Below are positions 43,150 to 52,382 of a stretch of DNA of 64,000 nt, in pieces. The DNA is from Sphingomonas sp. MA1305 (lineage in GTDB: Bacteria > Pseudomonadota > Alphaproteobacteria > Sphingomonadales > Sphingomonadaceae), in assembly GCF_016107325.1 (NCBI RefSeq), contig NZ_RCVT01000005.1, forward strand, positions 1-64,000. The letters run 5' to 3'. Below the pieces are notes generated by a model. That model was not told the DNA's origin and made no database searches. It worked only from the letters and a program-made list of their open reading frames with translations. The translations under genes and the position numbers were made by a program. The stretch's first letter is position 1; each line of letters opens with the position of its first letter.

Positions 43150-43166
43150 GTCAGCTGTTCGTCAGG
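43150..43166 (+). promoter_or_regulatory. Response-regulator direct repeat before VIT gene
   Basis: GTCAGC (43150-43155), five bases, GTCAGG (43161-43166), matching the repeats before the PepSY and rubrerythrin genes with one base difference. It is 129 bases upstream of the VIT start. Confidence 0.55.
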
Positions 43167-43294
43167 CCCGTGCCGCAACGCACCTGGCGTAGCTACATCG
43201 CTCCATCATCCCTGCACTGCTGTCCGGAGCCAAATACAATCCAATTCCCGCCCACTCGGCGGCTCACCGAGTTCGACATACTTTAGGATAGCCA

Positions 43295-44005
43295 ATGACG
43301 ACCGACGCCATCGATCACGCGCCAGGAGAACATCATCTCGTCCACCGTACAGGCTGGCTTCGCGCAGCGGTGCTCGGTGCCAACGACGGAATCATTTCTG
43401 TTTCAAGCCTGATCGTCGGTGTCGCAGCCGCGCCAGGCTCGACTGCGAGCACAGTCCTTGTTGCGGGGGTAGCAGCATTGGTCGGGGGTGCACTGGCGAT
43501 GGCGGCGGGCGAATATGTTTCGGTCAGTTCGCAGGCGGATACCGAGAACGCTGACCTTGCGCGGGAATCGGCCGAGTTGGAACGTTCGCCCGTGACCGAA
43601 ACGCGGGAACTGGCCGCAATCTATGAAGGGCGTGGCGTCGAGCCGTCGCTAGCGATTCAGGTGGCCGAACAGATGATGGCACATGACGCTCTGGGAGCGC
43701 ATCGCCGTGATGAGCTTGGCCTTGCTGACGACGGCGCATCGCAGCCGATGCAGGCCGCGGTATCCTCGGCCTTGGCATTTGCCGCCGGCGCGATCCTACC
43801 CGTGATCGCTGCATTAGCACCGCGTAGCGCTGTGCTTTATGCGGTACCAGCAACGGCATTGGTGCTGCTTGGCGTGCTGGGTGCGCTTGGAGCGAAGGCG
43901 GGCGGCGCCCCGATCGGGCGCGCCATGATCCGGGTGGTTTTACTGGGTGTCCTTGCGATGGGGATGACGGCCCTTATTGGGGCTTTCACCGGGGCGGTGG
44001 TTTAA
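43295..44005 (+). CDS. VIT1/CCC1-family iron/manganese transporter
   Basis: A 236-residue membrane protein of the VIT family with five expected spans: WLRAAVLGANDGIISVSSLIVG, then AAGEYVSVSSQADTENADLARE, then a cytoplasmic metal-binding loop and the C-terminal pair. The family moves Fe(II) or Mn(II) out of the cytosol. The conserved GANDGI and GEYVSV segments are intact. It lies downstream of the two-component system; its direct repeat suggests shared control. Confidence 0.9.
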   Translation: MTTDAIDHAPGEHHLVHRTGWLRAAVLGANDGIISVSSLIVGVAAAPGSTASTVLVAGVAALVGGALAMAAGEYVSVSSQADTENADLARESAELERSPVTETRELAAIYEGRGVEPSLAIQVAEQMMAHDALGAHRRDELGLADDGASQPMQAAVSSALAFAAGAILPVIAALAPRSAVLYAVPATALVLLGVLGALGAKAGGAPIGRAMIRVVLLGVLAMGMTALIGAFTGAVV

Positions 44006-44224
44006 AAGCTTTTCGTTGCCCGCGGCGATGCGACACTAGTCCGCACCGCTACGTCCCGAAAACGAGTAAGCAAACGCATCGCCACCCACGCCTATGGTCA
44101 GCCCCCCCCTTTCGCAAAGCTGATCGTATCCGGCACCACGCTAATTTGTTGCCGAAGTTTCCCGAAGCCTCCACCGTAACTGTCTTTGGCCGTGAAGCGA
44201 CGGGGCACTCACAGCGCACACCAA

Positions 44225-44254
44225 CCGCCAGAAAAACGACCGGTTTTCTGGCGG
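44225..44254. repeat. 30-bp inverted repeat, res-like site of resolvase
   Basis: CCGCCAGAAAA (44225-44235) and TTTTCTGGCGG (44244-44254) are perfect inverted copies around 8 bases. A third copy, TTTTCTGGCGG, lies at 44340-44350, eight bases before the resolvase start. Spacing and location fit subsites of a resolvase recombination region. Confidence 0.65.
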
Positions 44255-44339
44255 TCGAGGATTTTGCCTCCTCAGCGCATTCCGAAGATCGGAAAACCCG
44301 TTGCGGAAACCACCAGCACATTGCAGGGTGTCAGATATC

Positions 44340-44350
44340 TTTTCTGGCGG
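44340..44350 (+). repeat. Third copy of the 11-bp resolvase-site repeat
   Basis: TTTTCTGGCGG is identical to one arm of the inverted repeat at 44225-44254 and overlaps the ribosome region of the resolvase gene. Binding of the resolvase here could also repress its own expression. Confidence 0.6.
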
Positions 44351-44357
44351 GGTGGCG

Positions 44358-45002
44358 ATGCTCATCGGATATGTGAGGGTGTCCAAGGCTGACGGATCGC
44401 AGACGCTGGCACCGCAGCGCGATGCGCTGCTCGCCGCAGGCGTCGATGCCTCGCGCATTTATGAGGATCTCGCGTCGGGTCGTCATGATGCACGTCCCGG
44501 CCTGACTGCCTGTCTCAAGGCATTGCAGCCCGGCAATACACTGGTGCTCTGGAAACTGGATCGCCTCGGACGCGACCTGAGGCATTTGGTCATCACCGCC
44601 GAGGCGCTGCGTGAGCGCGGCATTGGGTTGAAGGTGCTGACCGGCGCCGGCGCGCAGATTGACACCACCACCGCCAACGGCCGCCTGGCCTTTGGCATCT
44701 TCGCCGCTTTTGCAGAGTTCGAGCGCGAGTTGATCGCCGAGCGCACACAGGCCGGCCTTGCCGCGGCACGCGCGCGGGGGCGCATGGGAGGGCGACCCCG
44801 CAAGATGGACAAGGCAACGCTGGCGATAGCGATGGCCGCCATGTCCGATCGCAACGCGATCGCAGCCGATGTCGCGCGCCGTCTCGGCATGACCACGACG
44901 ACACTCTATATGTACGTGAACGGTGACGGCACGCCCAAGGCGCCGGGCCAGGCACTGCTCGACGGTGTGCCATACCGCAAAGAACGGCTGCAAGCCGCGT
45001 GA
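44358..45002 (+). CDS. tnpR: Serine recombinase, Tn3-type resolvase
   Basis: A 214-residue serine recombinase. The catalytic domain has YVRVSKADGSQTLAPQRDAL with the active Ser, then LVLWKLDRLGRDLRHLV and ARFAFAEFERELIAERT-like segments; here the latter reads FGIFAAFAEFERELIAERTQAG. The C-terminal helix-turn-helix (NAIAADVARRLGMTTTTLYMYV) binds DNA. No Tn3 transposase is present: an IS1182-type element begins 64 bases downstream, so the original transposon may have been interrupted. ATG 44358 is preceded by res-like repeats. Confidence 0.9.
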   Translation: MLIGYVRVSKADGSQTLAPQRDALLAAGVDASRIYEDLASGRHDARPGLTACLKALQPGNTLVLWKLDRLGRDLRHLVITAEALRERGIGLKVLTGAGAQIDTTTANGRLAFGIFAAFAEFERELIAERTQAGLAAARARGRMGGRPRKMDKATLAIAMAAMSDRNAIAADVARRLGMTTTTLYMYVNGDGTPKAPGQALLDGVPYRKERLQAA

Positions 45003-45025
45003 TAGATCACGCCGCGCCTCAGCGA

Positions 45026-46459
45026 TCAGGCATATCGTCGAGCAGGCGAGGCGATCACGTCGTGTTCAATCGACCGGGCCGAGATCGCAGCCGGCGTCAG
45101 CGCTGCGGGGACGCATACTCCCCGGCGCGGCTTGCCCGTCAGCCGCTGGGGTCGCGCCAGGACCATCAGATTCATCACCGCCGCGCCGATCAGGAACTCT
45201 TCTTCCGCTCCGCGGATACCGCGCAGGTGAAGCCGCCTCATGCCATGCTTACCCTTGGCGTCAGCGAAAAACCGTTCAACCCCGCGCCGCAACCGCATAG
45301 ACCGCTTGTAGAGCCCGGTTTCCACTTCGGCTCTGGCAAGATCGCGGACGTCCTCATCGTCCAGCCGAACCAGGGTACGACGCCGCGCCGTCGTGCATTT
45401 CTTCCGAAGCACGCACGCCTCGCAGTCACGCGCATCGGCTGCATAACGGTGTACGCCGGTGGGCAGATGGAAGGCATGATGTCGGAGCGGCTTTCCGGTC
45501 GGACAGGTAAAGCTGTCAATGTCACGATCATAGCTGAAGGCCGTTCGCGGCAGCTTGCCCTTGGTCTGTTGCGTACGGTCGATTACCGGAATGTGCGGGA
45601 TTGCGCCGTGATCCCTTACGAAGCCGAGGAAGTTGGCGCTGCCATAGGCTTTGTCGGCCGCAACCCGCTTGGGACGATAATCAAAGCGATCGGCCGATCG
45701 CTCGAGCATGACGCGCCCCGCATCAACTTCCTCCGCGAACCGAGCCGGTGTCGCCTTCACATCGAGAGCGACGCCACTCGGGGTGTCGACCAGCGCATTC
45801 AGGGCGTAGCCGAACCGGCCACGCACCGTTCGCGCCGACCAAGCCGCGGCAGGGTCCGTTCGAGAGACGCCTTGGCAGCTTTTCGAGCGCGCCATTTCAA
45901 AGACGGCATCTCCTGTGTCGTGCACCCACTCCCTAACCGCGCGCGACGCGTTGGCGACATACGGCAGGTAGCCAGGAACGGTCTTGCGCTGCCAGCTCGC
46001 ATCAGCCGCTATGAACGATGCATCGATCGCGGCGTCTTTTCCGCCAATCAGTCCTTCACTGATGCAGCGTCGGACCGTGCTTTCGAACAGGATCCGGAAC
46101 ACGTCGGCATCGCGGAAACGACCGTGCCGGTTCTTGCTGAACGTCGAGTGGTGCGGAACCTTGTCTCCCGGCGCGAGACGGCAGAACCAGCGATAGGCCA
46201 GATTGTAGCGCAGCTCCTCACACAGGCGCCGTTCGGACGTGATCGCGTAAATGCGGCCGACCAAGGCCATGCGGATGAGGAGTTCGGGATCGATCGATGG
46301 CCGTCCCCTTGCGCTGTAGTGACCGGCCAGTGCCTGTCTCAACTCGCCGATGTCGAGACATCGATCGACGCGACGCAGCAGGTGGTCTGCGGGCAACATG
46401 GCTTCTATGGTGCGGCGGGACGCCCCTTCCCGCTTACCGCGACAGGCTGGTCCCATCAT
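45026..46459 (-). CDS. IS1182-family DDE transposase
   Basis: A 477-residue transposase. It has the DUF772-like N-terminal region (LRQALAGHYSARGRPSIDPELLIRMALVGRIYAI), IDASFIAADAS with the first catalytic Asp, and the C-terminal DDE segments, including AADKAYGS and a Cys-rich ARDCEACVLRKKC stretch, then RLRRGVERFFADAKGKHGM with the last Glu. The ATG at 46459 has AAGGAG upstream. The reading frame ends 14 codons beyond the left 14-bp terminal repeat (45067-45080), so the last residues are encoded by flanking DNA. Confidence 0.9.
   Translation of the reverse strand: MMGPACRGKREGASRRTIEAMLPADHLLRRVDRCLDIGELRQALAGHYSARGRPSIDPELLIRMALVGRIYAITSERRLCEELRYNLAYRWFCRLAPGDKVPHHSTFSKNRHGRFRDADVFRILFESTVRRCISEGLIGGKDAAIDASFIAADASWQRKTVPGYLPYVANASRAVREWVHDTGDAVFEMARSKSCQGVSRTDPAAAWSARTVRGRFGYALNALVDTPSGVALDVKATPARFAEEVDAGRVMLERSADRFDYRPKRVAADKAYGSANFLGFVRDHGAIPHIPVIDRTQQTKGKLPRTAFSYDRDIDSFTCPTGKPLRHHAFHLPTGVHRYAADARDCEACVLRKKCTTARRRTLVRLDDEDVRDLARAEVETGLYKRSMRLRRGVERFFADAKGKHGMRRLHLRGIRGAEEEFLIGAAVMNLMVLARPQRLTGKPRRGVCVPAALTPAAISARSIEHDVIASPARRYA
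45067..45080. repeat. Left terminal inverted repeat of IS1182-type element
   Basis: CAATCGACCGGGCC, exact inverse of the right end at 46524-46537. It lies inside the 3' end of the transposase reading frame. Confidence 0.7.
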
Positions 46460-46523
46460 AGCGACGCTCCTTTCGGCAGGGGTGAAACGAAGGAGCAACC
46501 CGGCATGTCCGGCATTTTCAACA

Positions 46524-46537
46524 GGCCCGGTCGATTG
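46524..46537. repeat. Right terminal inverted repeat of IS1182-type element
   Basis: GGCCCGGTCGATTG, exact inverse of the left end at 45067-45080, 65 bases upstream of the transposase start. Confidence 0.7.
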
Positions 46538-47032
46538 TCGGGGATGCCGACGCCGATCTGCGACATCGTTCGCCGAGCCACTTCTCCTCTCCCGAAACAC
46601 TCCCTTCTTTCGATCTTTGGAATTGAGCTAGGCAGAGTCGAGTTCTCGGAGATCAGCACGCTGAACTCTCCGATATGGCCGAGCGCCCGTCCGGGCGGCT
46701 GTTAAGGCTGGCCGCCTCACCCAGCTTGACCAACAAACTGTGTCCGGTCGTCAGCCCACTGCGGTACTGCCTTCCCGTGTCGTCTCCCATCTATGCTGAC
46801 GGGCAAGACAGGAGCTACGGGGCTGCCGACGATCAGGAACGGTCCGTGGCCTCGCTTGAAGCACATCCTTGAGCGATTCACAGCGCGACCTTCCTCGATC
46901 GCTACCCAACGAGCAGCTACAACCTGCACCGGCGAACGCGCTGGGTGCGGCAACGTGCACTGCTCGTGCAGTGATCTAGGCCGCTCCGCAGTAACATTCC
47001 AGCCACTTCGGCCAATTCCTCGTTTTGAGAAT

Positions 47033-47479
47033 GCCCAGATCCGTTATCTGGCACTCGGCACACCCTCAGACCGCAAAGCATTTACAACTGCCATTCGCGC
47101 ATTTGCCCTTGCGGGTAGATGGGGTGATCATCTGACGCTCATCGGCTACGGTCGTCATCGCCGACGCCTTGAAAAATGGTCCGCTGCATTGCGGATCGAT
47201 GCCGTGGTGACCTTTGCTGAAGCAGACTGGCAGCATACCGCAGACCTAAGTTGTTACGATACAGTAATCCTTTTGTCGCAATGCGACGAGCGGAATTTCA
47301 GTCTCATGCAAGAAGTGCGTAGGAGGGGATTGAGAATAATTTCGATGAGCCGAGATGCGAATATCGTTGAACTCATCCGCAATCGCGAACTTGGGTTTTC
47401 GATCGCAGCGGGAGATGTCTTAGCCCTGAGCCACGCTATGCTGACGACGCCCAAGACCGAGGTGCAACCTCAATCCTGA
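47033..47479 (+). pseudogene. Glycosyltransferase-like C-terminal fragment
   Basis: The frame open from 46793 has non-family sequence at first. From about 47033 it resembles the C-terminal half of a GT-B (group 1) glycosyltransferase: a LTLIGYGRHRRRLEKWSAAL nucleotide-sugar-binding-like segment, then FAEADWQHTADLSCYDTVILLSQCDE. No N-terminal acceptor domain is present, so it is probably a remnant cut off by rearrangement near the IS element. The remaining 46538-47032 shows nothing else. Confidence 0.4.
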
Positions 47480-47700
47480 CCAATATGCGCCGTTCCGCGA
47501 AGACACGCCCCCTTCGCGGCCCCGGAGCCGGAGAGCGGGGCGTGCACCTGGGTAGCGCGGCGAAACGCACTTTCGGCCAGTGCTAGCAAAGCGTTCTGGC
47601 GGCAACCGGGGCGCGAAGGAATGGATATGATCCGGTCGGATTTGCGCTACGCTCCCTTGGCGGCCGGACGCCGGCGATGGATTAGGTCCCAAAGTGCACC

Positions 47701-48768
47701 TCACGGGATCACGGTGTCTTCCGGCAGCGAGGGCGTAGGACCCGACGCGCGGTAAGTCAGCCGGAACCGGGCGACATAGCCCACATGATCAGACAGCTTT
47801 TGGCCGTCTCCATCCCGGCCAAACGGAACATCCACGCCGACCACCTCTAACTTGGACCGCTCCCCGCCCGCGAAGAACTGCAGGTCCTTGGCGCGCCGAT
47901 GGGAGTAAGCCGCGTCCCCATCGAGCGCTCGACCGTTTCGGACAACGGCGTCCAGCGCGACGTCGACGGGAAAATGCGACCAGGTACGCGCCTCGGGCAG
48001 AGGGGTCGTTCGGCGGGCTGTCGGCCACCCCATGTTGAAGTCGCCGGCGACAATTAGCGCATGGCGCGGATCGTGGTTGGCCCGCACGAACCTAGTGAGC
48101 GCGGCCACCTGCCGTCTATAGGCGACTGTCGAACGCTGATCATCGGCCCGGGACGCCCGACGACTGTTAAGGTGCGTGTCGAACACGTCGACCGCAGCCG
48201 GCGAGCCAGGCACGGCGATGGTGGCCATAACGACGCCTTTGTTGGCGAGGCAGTCCAGGCCGGCGCACGCCGTGGCAGGAAAGGCCGTCCGGTGCACCGC
48301 GACGACGGGATAGTCAGAGAGGATCCTGAGGCCACTGCCGACGAGCCTGCCCTCGGTCTCCCCGCGCCACCATCGGGCTCCGGCCGCGAACATCCGATCG
48401 GCACGACTTGGCGTCCCGTCTGCGGCTTCGCCCGCGTCCGGCCCGGCTGCAACGTAGCGGTAGCCCGCCGCCGTCCCCAACTCCTGCGCCTCGGCCGTGA
48501 ACGCCTCCTGGAGCACCACGATCTGGGGCGCGCGGCTTGCGCGCCGCAGCGCGCGCAGCCGCCCGGCGATCTTGGCGATCGCGCTGGCGCGACCCAGAGC
48601 GACCGGCCAAGGCAGCCCCTTTACGTTGTAGGTGAGCACGGACAGCGTCCCGTCGAAGGGCGCCGGTGCGGGCAACAAGGGTGCAATCGCGGACTGCTGA
48701 CCGGGCAGCAATGCTCCCAGCAGCAATGCGAGTCCGCCGCCCAGCACGACACTATTCCATTGGTGCAC
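47701..48768 (-). CDS. Exported endonuclease/exonuclease/phosphatase-family protein
   Basis: A 355-residue protein with an N-terminal signal or anchor (SVVLGGGLALLLGALLPG) and the EEP fold: LTYNVKGLPW with Asn, IVVLQEAFTAEA with the metal-binding Glu, DTHLNSRR, VAGDFNMGW and LSDHVGYVARF with the catalytic Asp-His pair. Exported EEP proteins are often phosphodiesterases such as sphingomyelinase-like or nuclease enzymes; substrate cannot be chosen from sequence. It stands alone on the minus strand. Confidence 0.88.
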   Translation of the reverse strand: MHQWNSVVLGGGLALLLGALLPGQQSAIAPLLPAPAPFDGTLSVLTYNVKGLPWPVALGRASAIAKIAGRLRALRRASRAPQIVVLQEAFTAEAQELGTAAGYRYVAAGPDAGEAADGTPSRADRMFAAGARWWRGETEGRLVGSGLRILSDYPVVAVHRTAFPATACAGLDCLANKGVVMATIAVPGSPAAVDVFDTHLNSRRASRADDQRSTVAYRRQVAALTRFVRANHDPRHALIVAGDFNMGWPTARRTTPLPEARTWSHFPVDVALDAVVRNGRALDGDAAYSHRRAKDLQFFAGGERSKLEVVGVDVPFGRDGDGQKLSDHVGYVARFRLTYRASGPTPSLPEDTVIP

Positions 48769-49036
48769 GCCACACTCCGGAGCGGGACTGACCCTGGCGT
48801 GTGACGATCCCGCTAGACTGAAACCGCAGTGTGCGGAGTGGGTGAGGAACGGCGGGCAGCGATCGCGGCGAGGTTGACGATCCTACGCCATCGGAGCCGC
48901 AGACGCCGCGGTCAGCTCAGATTGAAGTTCCTCAACCGCGTGTCCGGAAGCAGGTCGTGAGGCCTGCGGGGTCGATCGGTGACGACTTCTCGACGAGACA
49001 AACCTCAACGAAGGTCAGTCATAGAGCGGCTTCGGT
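48769..49036. other. Intergenic stretch without recognisable features
   Basis: About 270 bases upstream of the EEP gene, downstream of the DUF3833 gene. I see no frame, repeat or strong hairpin here. It probably holds the EEP promoter, but no box is convincing. Confidence 0.4.
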
Positions 49037-49543
49037 CTAGCGCCTGGTGATGGTTTCATCGAGGCTGGCGACGGCTATTCCGAACTTCGTGACAACCATG
49101 CGATTTCGGGCAACCTGCCCGCCAGGCTGAAGATACAGCCACTGCTGCGCACGGAGACCGCCCTTCATCGGAAAACTCAAGTGCAGCCGATTGCCGCTGA
49201 CCTGGCCGGCTACCGGTCCGCTCGCGTCGGTCAGCGTTCCTGCATAGCGGCCCAAGCCATCGGGGTGCAGGCGCCATTGGCGGTGCGAGGGCGCGCCTTG
49301 TCCACGACGCACCTGTTGGTCCAGCACGATCGTGCCGTCCGGCTCGATCTGTCCTCGCCCCTCCACCAACGTCGTCTGCTTGCCCTTGAAAACGACAGCC
49401 AGGGTGCCGCGACCCTCCGTCCGCCCGGTGAAGAACGCTGCCGGATCGAACACCGGTGCCGCCGCCTGCTCGCGCTGGAGATGGGCGGAAGGGACGCAGG
49501 CGGCGGAGGCGAGCGCGAGCAGCAGGGCGTAGGCAGTCCTCAT
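49037..49543 (-). CDS. DUF3833-family lipoprotein
   Basis: A 168-residue lipoprotein with signal [11 protein letters not shown] (lipobox). The mature region follows the DUF3833 pattern: [17 protein letters not shown], a conserved [10 protein letters not shown] stretch, [28 protein letters not shown] and the C-terminal [19 protein letters not shown]. Function of the family is unknown. Its ATG overlaps the catalase stop by four bases, so it ends the dps-aqpZ-katE operon. Confidence 0.85.
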   Translation of the reverse strand: MRTAYALLLALASAACVPSAHLQREQAAAPVFDPAAFFTGRTEGRGTLAVVFKGKQTTLVEGRGQIEPDGTIVLDQQVRRGQGAPSHRQWRLHPDGLGRYAGTLTDASGPVAGQVSGNRLHLSFPMKGGLRAQQWLYLQPGGQVARNRMVVTKFGIAVASLDETITRR

Positions 49544-51624
49544 GCCAGCGTGCGCACCTTCGGCTCTCTCGCCCAGTAGCGCTTCGCCGCTGCGGCAGCG
49601 AGGCCGGCGAGGTCGGTGACACCCTCGTCAGGCTCGACGCCCGCCTTGTCGAGCAGCGGCTTGGCGGCCGTGTTGTGGCCGATCGCCTTGAGATGGCCGA
49701 AGGCGTCCATGACCCACTGCACGGCTGCTCCCTCCTTGACGAGCTTGGCGCAGGCGTCCTCCCCCAAAATCACGGCGATGGCATCGACCGTCACTGACGG
49801 TTGGCCGAACAACTGCGCGTCCGCGGCGACAGTGGACCCGTCGGCCAGCGGCACGTCGCCAACCTTGGGCGCGATCAGCTTCACCGATCCGCCCGCCTTT
49901 TCCACGGCCTGTTTGACGCCGGCGATCTCGCCTGCGTCGCTGCCGTCCGCGATCAGTACGCCAACGACGCCGCCATCCAGCGTGGCGCGCGACCGCGGTC
50001 CGTTGATGATGCGCAGCGCCGGCGAGGTCTCCATATCGATCACCGGCGCGGCAGGCGGACTGGCGTCCGGGAGCGGCAGCGCCAAGCCGTCGGCGACCCG
50101 CTTGGCCAGGCTCTCGTCCACGTTCCGCAGGTTCGCCATGATGCGCGTGCGGATGTGCGGGATAGACACCTTGCTGAGCTCGAACACGATCGCGCTGGCG
50201 AGGTGCGCCGCCTCAGCCGGGTCGAGCGAGCGGAAGAACAGCCGCGCCTGGCTGTAGTGGTCGGCGAATGTCTCCGAGCGGACCCGCAGCTTGTCGCCCG
50301 CCTCGTGCGCGGGATAGCTGGAGAAGCCGTTCTTCGGATCCTCGCGCGGGCCGGCGATCTCGCCCGCCTCGCCCAGGCTGTTCGGCTCGTAGTTGGCGCG
50401 GCCCTTGAACACCTGCATCTGCATGTGCCCGTCGCGCTGAAAATTGTGAAACGGGCACCCGCCGCGTGCCGCCTTGGCCTGATTGATCGGGATCTGGTGG
50501 AAGTTGACCGATCCCAGCCGCTTCAACTGGGTGTCGAGATAAGAGAACAACCGCCCCTGGAGCAGCGGATCATTCGAATGGTCGATGCCGGGCACGACAT
50601 GGCTGGGGCAGAATGCGACCTGTTCGGTCTCGGCGAAGAAGTTGTCGGGATAGCGGTCGAGCACCATGCGGCCGATCTTGCGGACGGGGATCACCTCCTC
50701 CGGGATGATCTTGGTCGCGTCGAGGACGTCATAGGGCTGCTGGTTCGCCCAGTCCTCGTCGAACGCCTGGATGCCCAGCTCCCATTCGGGATAGTCGCCG
50801 CGGCCGATCCGCTCGAAGAGGTCGCGCCGCTGGTAGTCGGGGTCGGCGCCCGCGATCTTCACCGTCTCATCCCAGATCGTCGAGGCCAGCCCTGCCTTGG
50901 GCTTCCAGTGGAACTTGACGAAGGTCGACTTGCCTTCCGCGTTGACGAGCCGGAAAGTGTGGATGCCGAAGCCCTCCATGGTCGCGAAATTTCGCGGCAG
51001 GGTCCGGTCCGACATGATCCACATCAGCATGTGGGTCGATTCCGGCATGAGGCTGATGAAGTCCCAGAAGGTGTCGTGCGCGGTCGCCGCCTGCGGATAG
51101 CCGCGGTCGGCCTCCATCTTGGCCGCGTGCACCAAGTCTGGGAACTTGATCGCATCCTGGATGAAGAACACAGGAATGTTGTTGCCGACCAAGTCCCAGT
51201 TGCCGTCGCGCGTGTAGAACTTGACCGCGAAACCGCGCACGTCACGCGGCGTGTCGACCGACCCAGCGCCGCCCGCGACGGTCGAGAAGCGGGTGAACAC
51301 CTCCGTGCGCTGGCCCTTCTTCTGGAACAGGTCGGCCTTGGTGATGTCGGCCAGGCTCTCGTAACTTTCGAAAAAGCCATGCGCGGCCGAGCCGCGTGCG
51401 TGGACGATGCGCTCCGGAATGCGCTCGTGGTCGAAGTGGTGGATCTTCTCCCGCAGGACCTCGTCCTCGAGCAGCACGGGGCCGCGCCTGCCGACCTTCA
51501 GCGAATTCTGATTGTCGGCGATTGGCACCCCCTGGTTGGTGGTCAGGACGACGCCGTCCCCGAGGCGCTGGTGTGTCTCGCCGCCATTGCCGCGCTCGAC
51601 AGATATCGTGGTCTTAACGGTCAT
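49540..51624 (-). CDS. katE: Large-subunit catalase, HPII/KatE type
   Basis: A 694-residue monofunctional catalase with a C-terminal glutamine-amidotransferase-like domain (about residues 530-690), as in HPII. The catalytic His is in [14 protein letters not shown] and the haem-ligand Tyr in [30 protein letters not shown] holds the conserved Asn-equivalent region. It removes H2O2 in stationary phase. ATG 51624 has AGGAG eight bases upstream. It lies 23 bases after the aquaporin gene in an operon of oxidative-stress genes. Confidence 0.95.
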   Translation of the reverse strand: MTVKTTISVERGNGGETHQRLGDGVVLTTNQGVPIADNQNSLKVGRRGPVLLEDEVLREKIHHFDHERIPERIVHARGSAAHGFFESYESLADITKADLFQKKGQRTEVFTRFSTVAGGAGSVDTPRDVRGFAVKFYTRDGNWDLVGNNIPVFFIQDAIKFPDLVHAAKMEADRGYPQAATAHDTFWDFISLMPESTHMLMWIMSDRTLPRNFATMEGFGIHTFRLVNAEGKSTFVKFHWKPKAGLASTIWDETVKIAGADPDYQRRDLFERIGRGDYPEWELGIQAFDEDWANQQPYDVLDATKIIPEEVIPVRKIGRMVLDRYPDNFFAETEQVAFCPSHVVPGIDHSNDPLLQGRLFSYLDTQLKRLGSVNFHQIPINQAKAARGGCPFHNFQRDGHMQMQVFKGRANYEPNSLGEAGEIAGPREDPKNGFSSYPAHEAGDKLRVRSETFADHYSQARLFFRSLDPAEAAHLASAIVFELSKVSIPHIRTRIMANLRNVDESLAKRVADGLALPLPDASPPAAPVIDMETSPALRIINGPRSRATLDGGVVGVLIADGSDAGEIAGVKQAVEKAGGSVKLIAPKVGDVPLADGSTVAADAQLFGQPSVTVDAIAVILGEDACAKLVKEGAAVQWVMDAFGHLKAIGHNTAAKPLLDKAGVEPDEGVTDLAGLAAAAAKRYWAREPKVRTLA

Positions 51625-51647
51625 GGTGTTCACTCCTAGGACCAAAT

Positions 51648-52355
51648 TCAGAAAGCTGGCTTGGCCTCGCCCTTGCGGATGACGTGCTCCTCGTCGGCGT
51701 CAAAGGCGCGGTTCCAGACAAAGCGGTAGAGAAGCGCGGCCGCTCCCGCGCCGAGCATCTGTGCGACGATGTAGATCCCGACCTGCGAATAGTCGCCGAT
51801 AGCGACAGCTGGGCCAAGCGTGCGGGCGGGGTTCAGGCTGGCGCCCGTGACCGGCCCGAAGGCCATGATGCAGAGTGCGACGGTCATCCCGATTGCGAAC
51901 GGCGCCAAATTTCCTGCCGTTTTGCGGACTGCGGCATTCAGGACCGCGTTCGCGAGTAGGAAGGTGCCCAGCGCTTCGAGCCACGCCCCACCAAGCAGCG
52001 ACGTACGCTCCAGGTCCACCACAGTGGCACCGAGATGGTGGGGAGCACCCGCGCCATAGATTGCGGCCAAGGCAAGACCCCCACCGACACCTCCCGCCAA
52101 TTGCGCCAAGATCGTGGGAATGGCCGCGGCGAACTTGCGTTCGCCCGCGATGACCACCGCCAGGGAGAGCGCCGGATTAAGGTATGACCCGCTTTCATTC
52201 CCGAAGGCGTAGGCGATCGACATGATCGTCAACCCGTGCGCCAACGCGACGGCGACGGTCTCATTGGGCGAGAGCGCGATGACGGCGCCTGCGCCAATGA
52301 AGATCAGCGCGAAGGTTCCGATAAACTCCGCCAGAAGAGATTTGCCGAACCGCAT
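51648..52355 (-). CDS. aqpZ: Aquaporin, AqpZ-like
   Basis: A 235-residue MIP channel with six spans and both NPA boxes: [11 protein letters not shown] (about residues 58-68) and [13 protein letters not shown] (about 170-182). Water is the usual substrate; some members also pass H2O2. It lies between periplasmic dps and katE on the same strand, suggesting peroxide movement or osmotic protection as its role, which is inference. Confidence 0.92.
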   Translation of the reverse strand: MRFGKSLLAEFIGTFALIFIGAGAVIALSPNETVAVALAHGLTIMSIAYAFGNESGSYLNPALSLAVVIAGERKFAAAIPTILAQLAGGVGGGLALAAIYGAGAPHHLGATVVDLERTSLLGGAWLEALGTFLLANAVLNAAVRKTAGNLAPFAIGMTVALCIMAFGPVTGASLNPARTLGPAVAIGDYSQVGIYIVAQMLGAGAAALLYRFVWNRAFDADEEHVIRKGEAKPAF

Positions 52356-52382
52356 AGCTGCCTCCTCACCTGGGGTGTTGGC

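Larger units (their letters stand above)
45067..46537 (-). mobile_element. IS1182-type insertion sequence with 14-bp terminal inverted repeats
   Basis: CAATCGACCGGGCC (45067-45080) and its exact reverse complement GGCCCGGTCGATTG (46524-46537) flank the transposase gene, giving an element of 1471 bp. Bases outside the repeats do not match each other, which fixes the repeat ends. I see no clear target duplication. Confidence 0.72.

Noticed and set aside
45040-46560. Target-site duplication around the IS1182-type element
   Set aside because: The bases outside the two 14-bp repeats do not match each other over any convincing length.
46793-47479. Full-length glycosyltransferase
   Set aside because: Only the C-terminal nucleotide-sugar-binding half is recognisable; the N-terminal part of the frame is not family-like.
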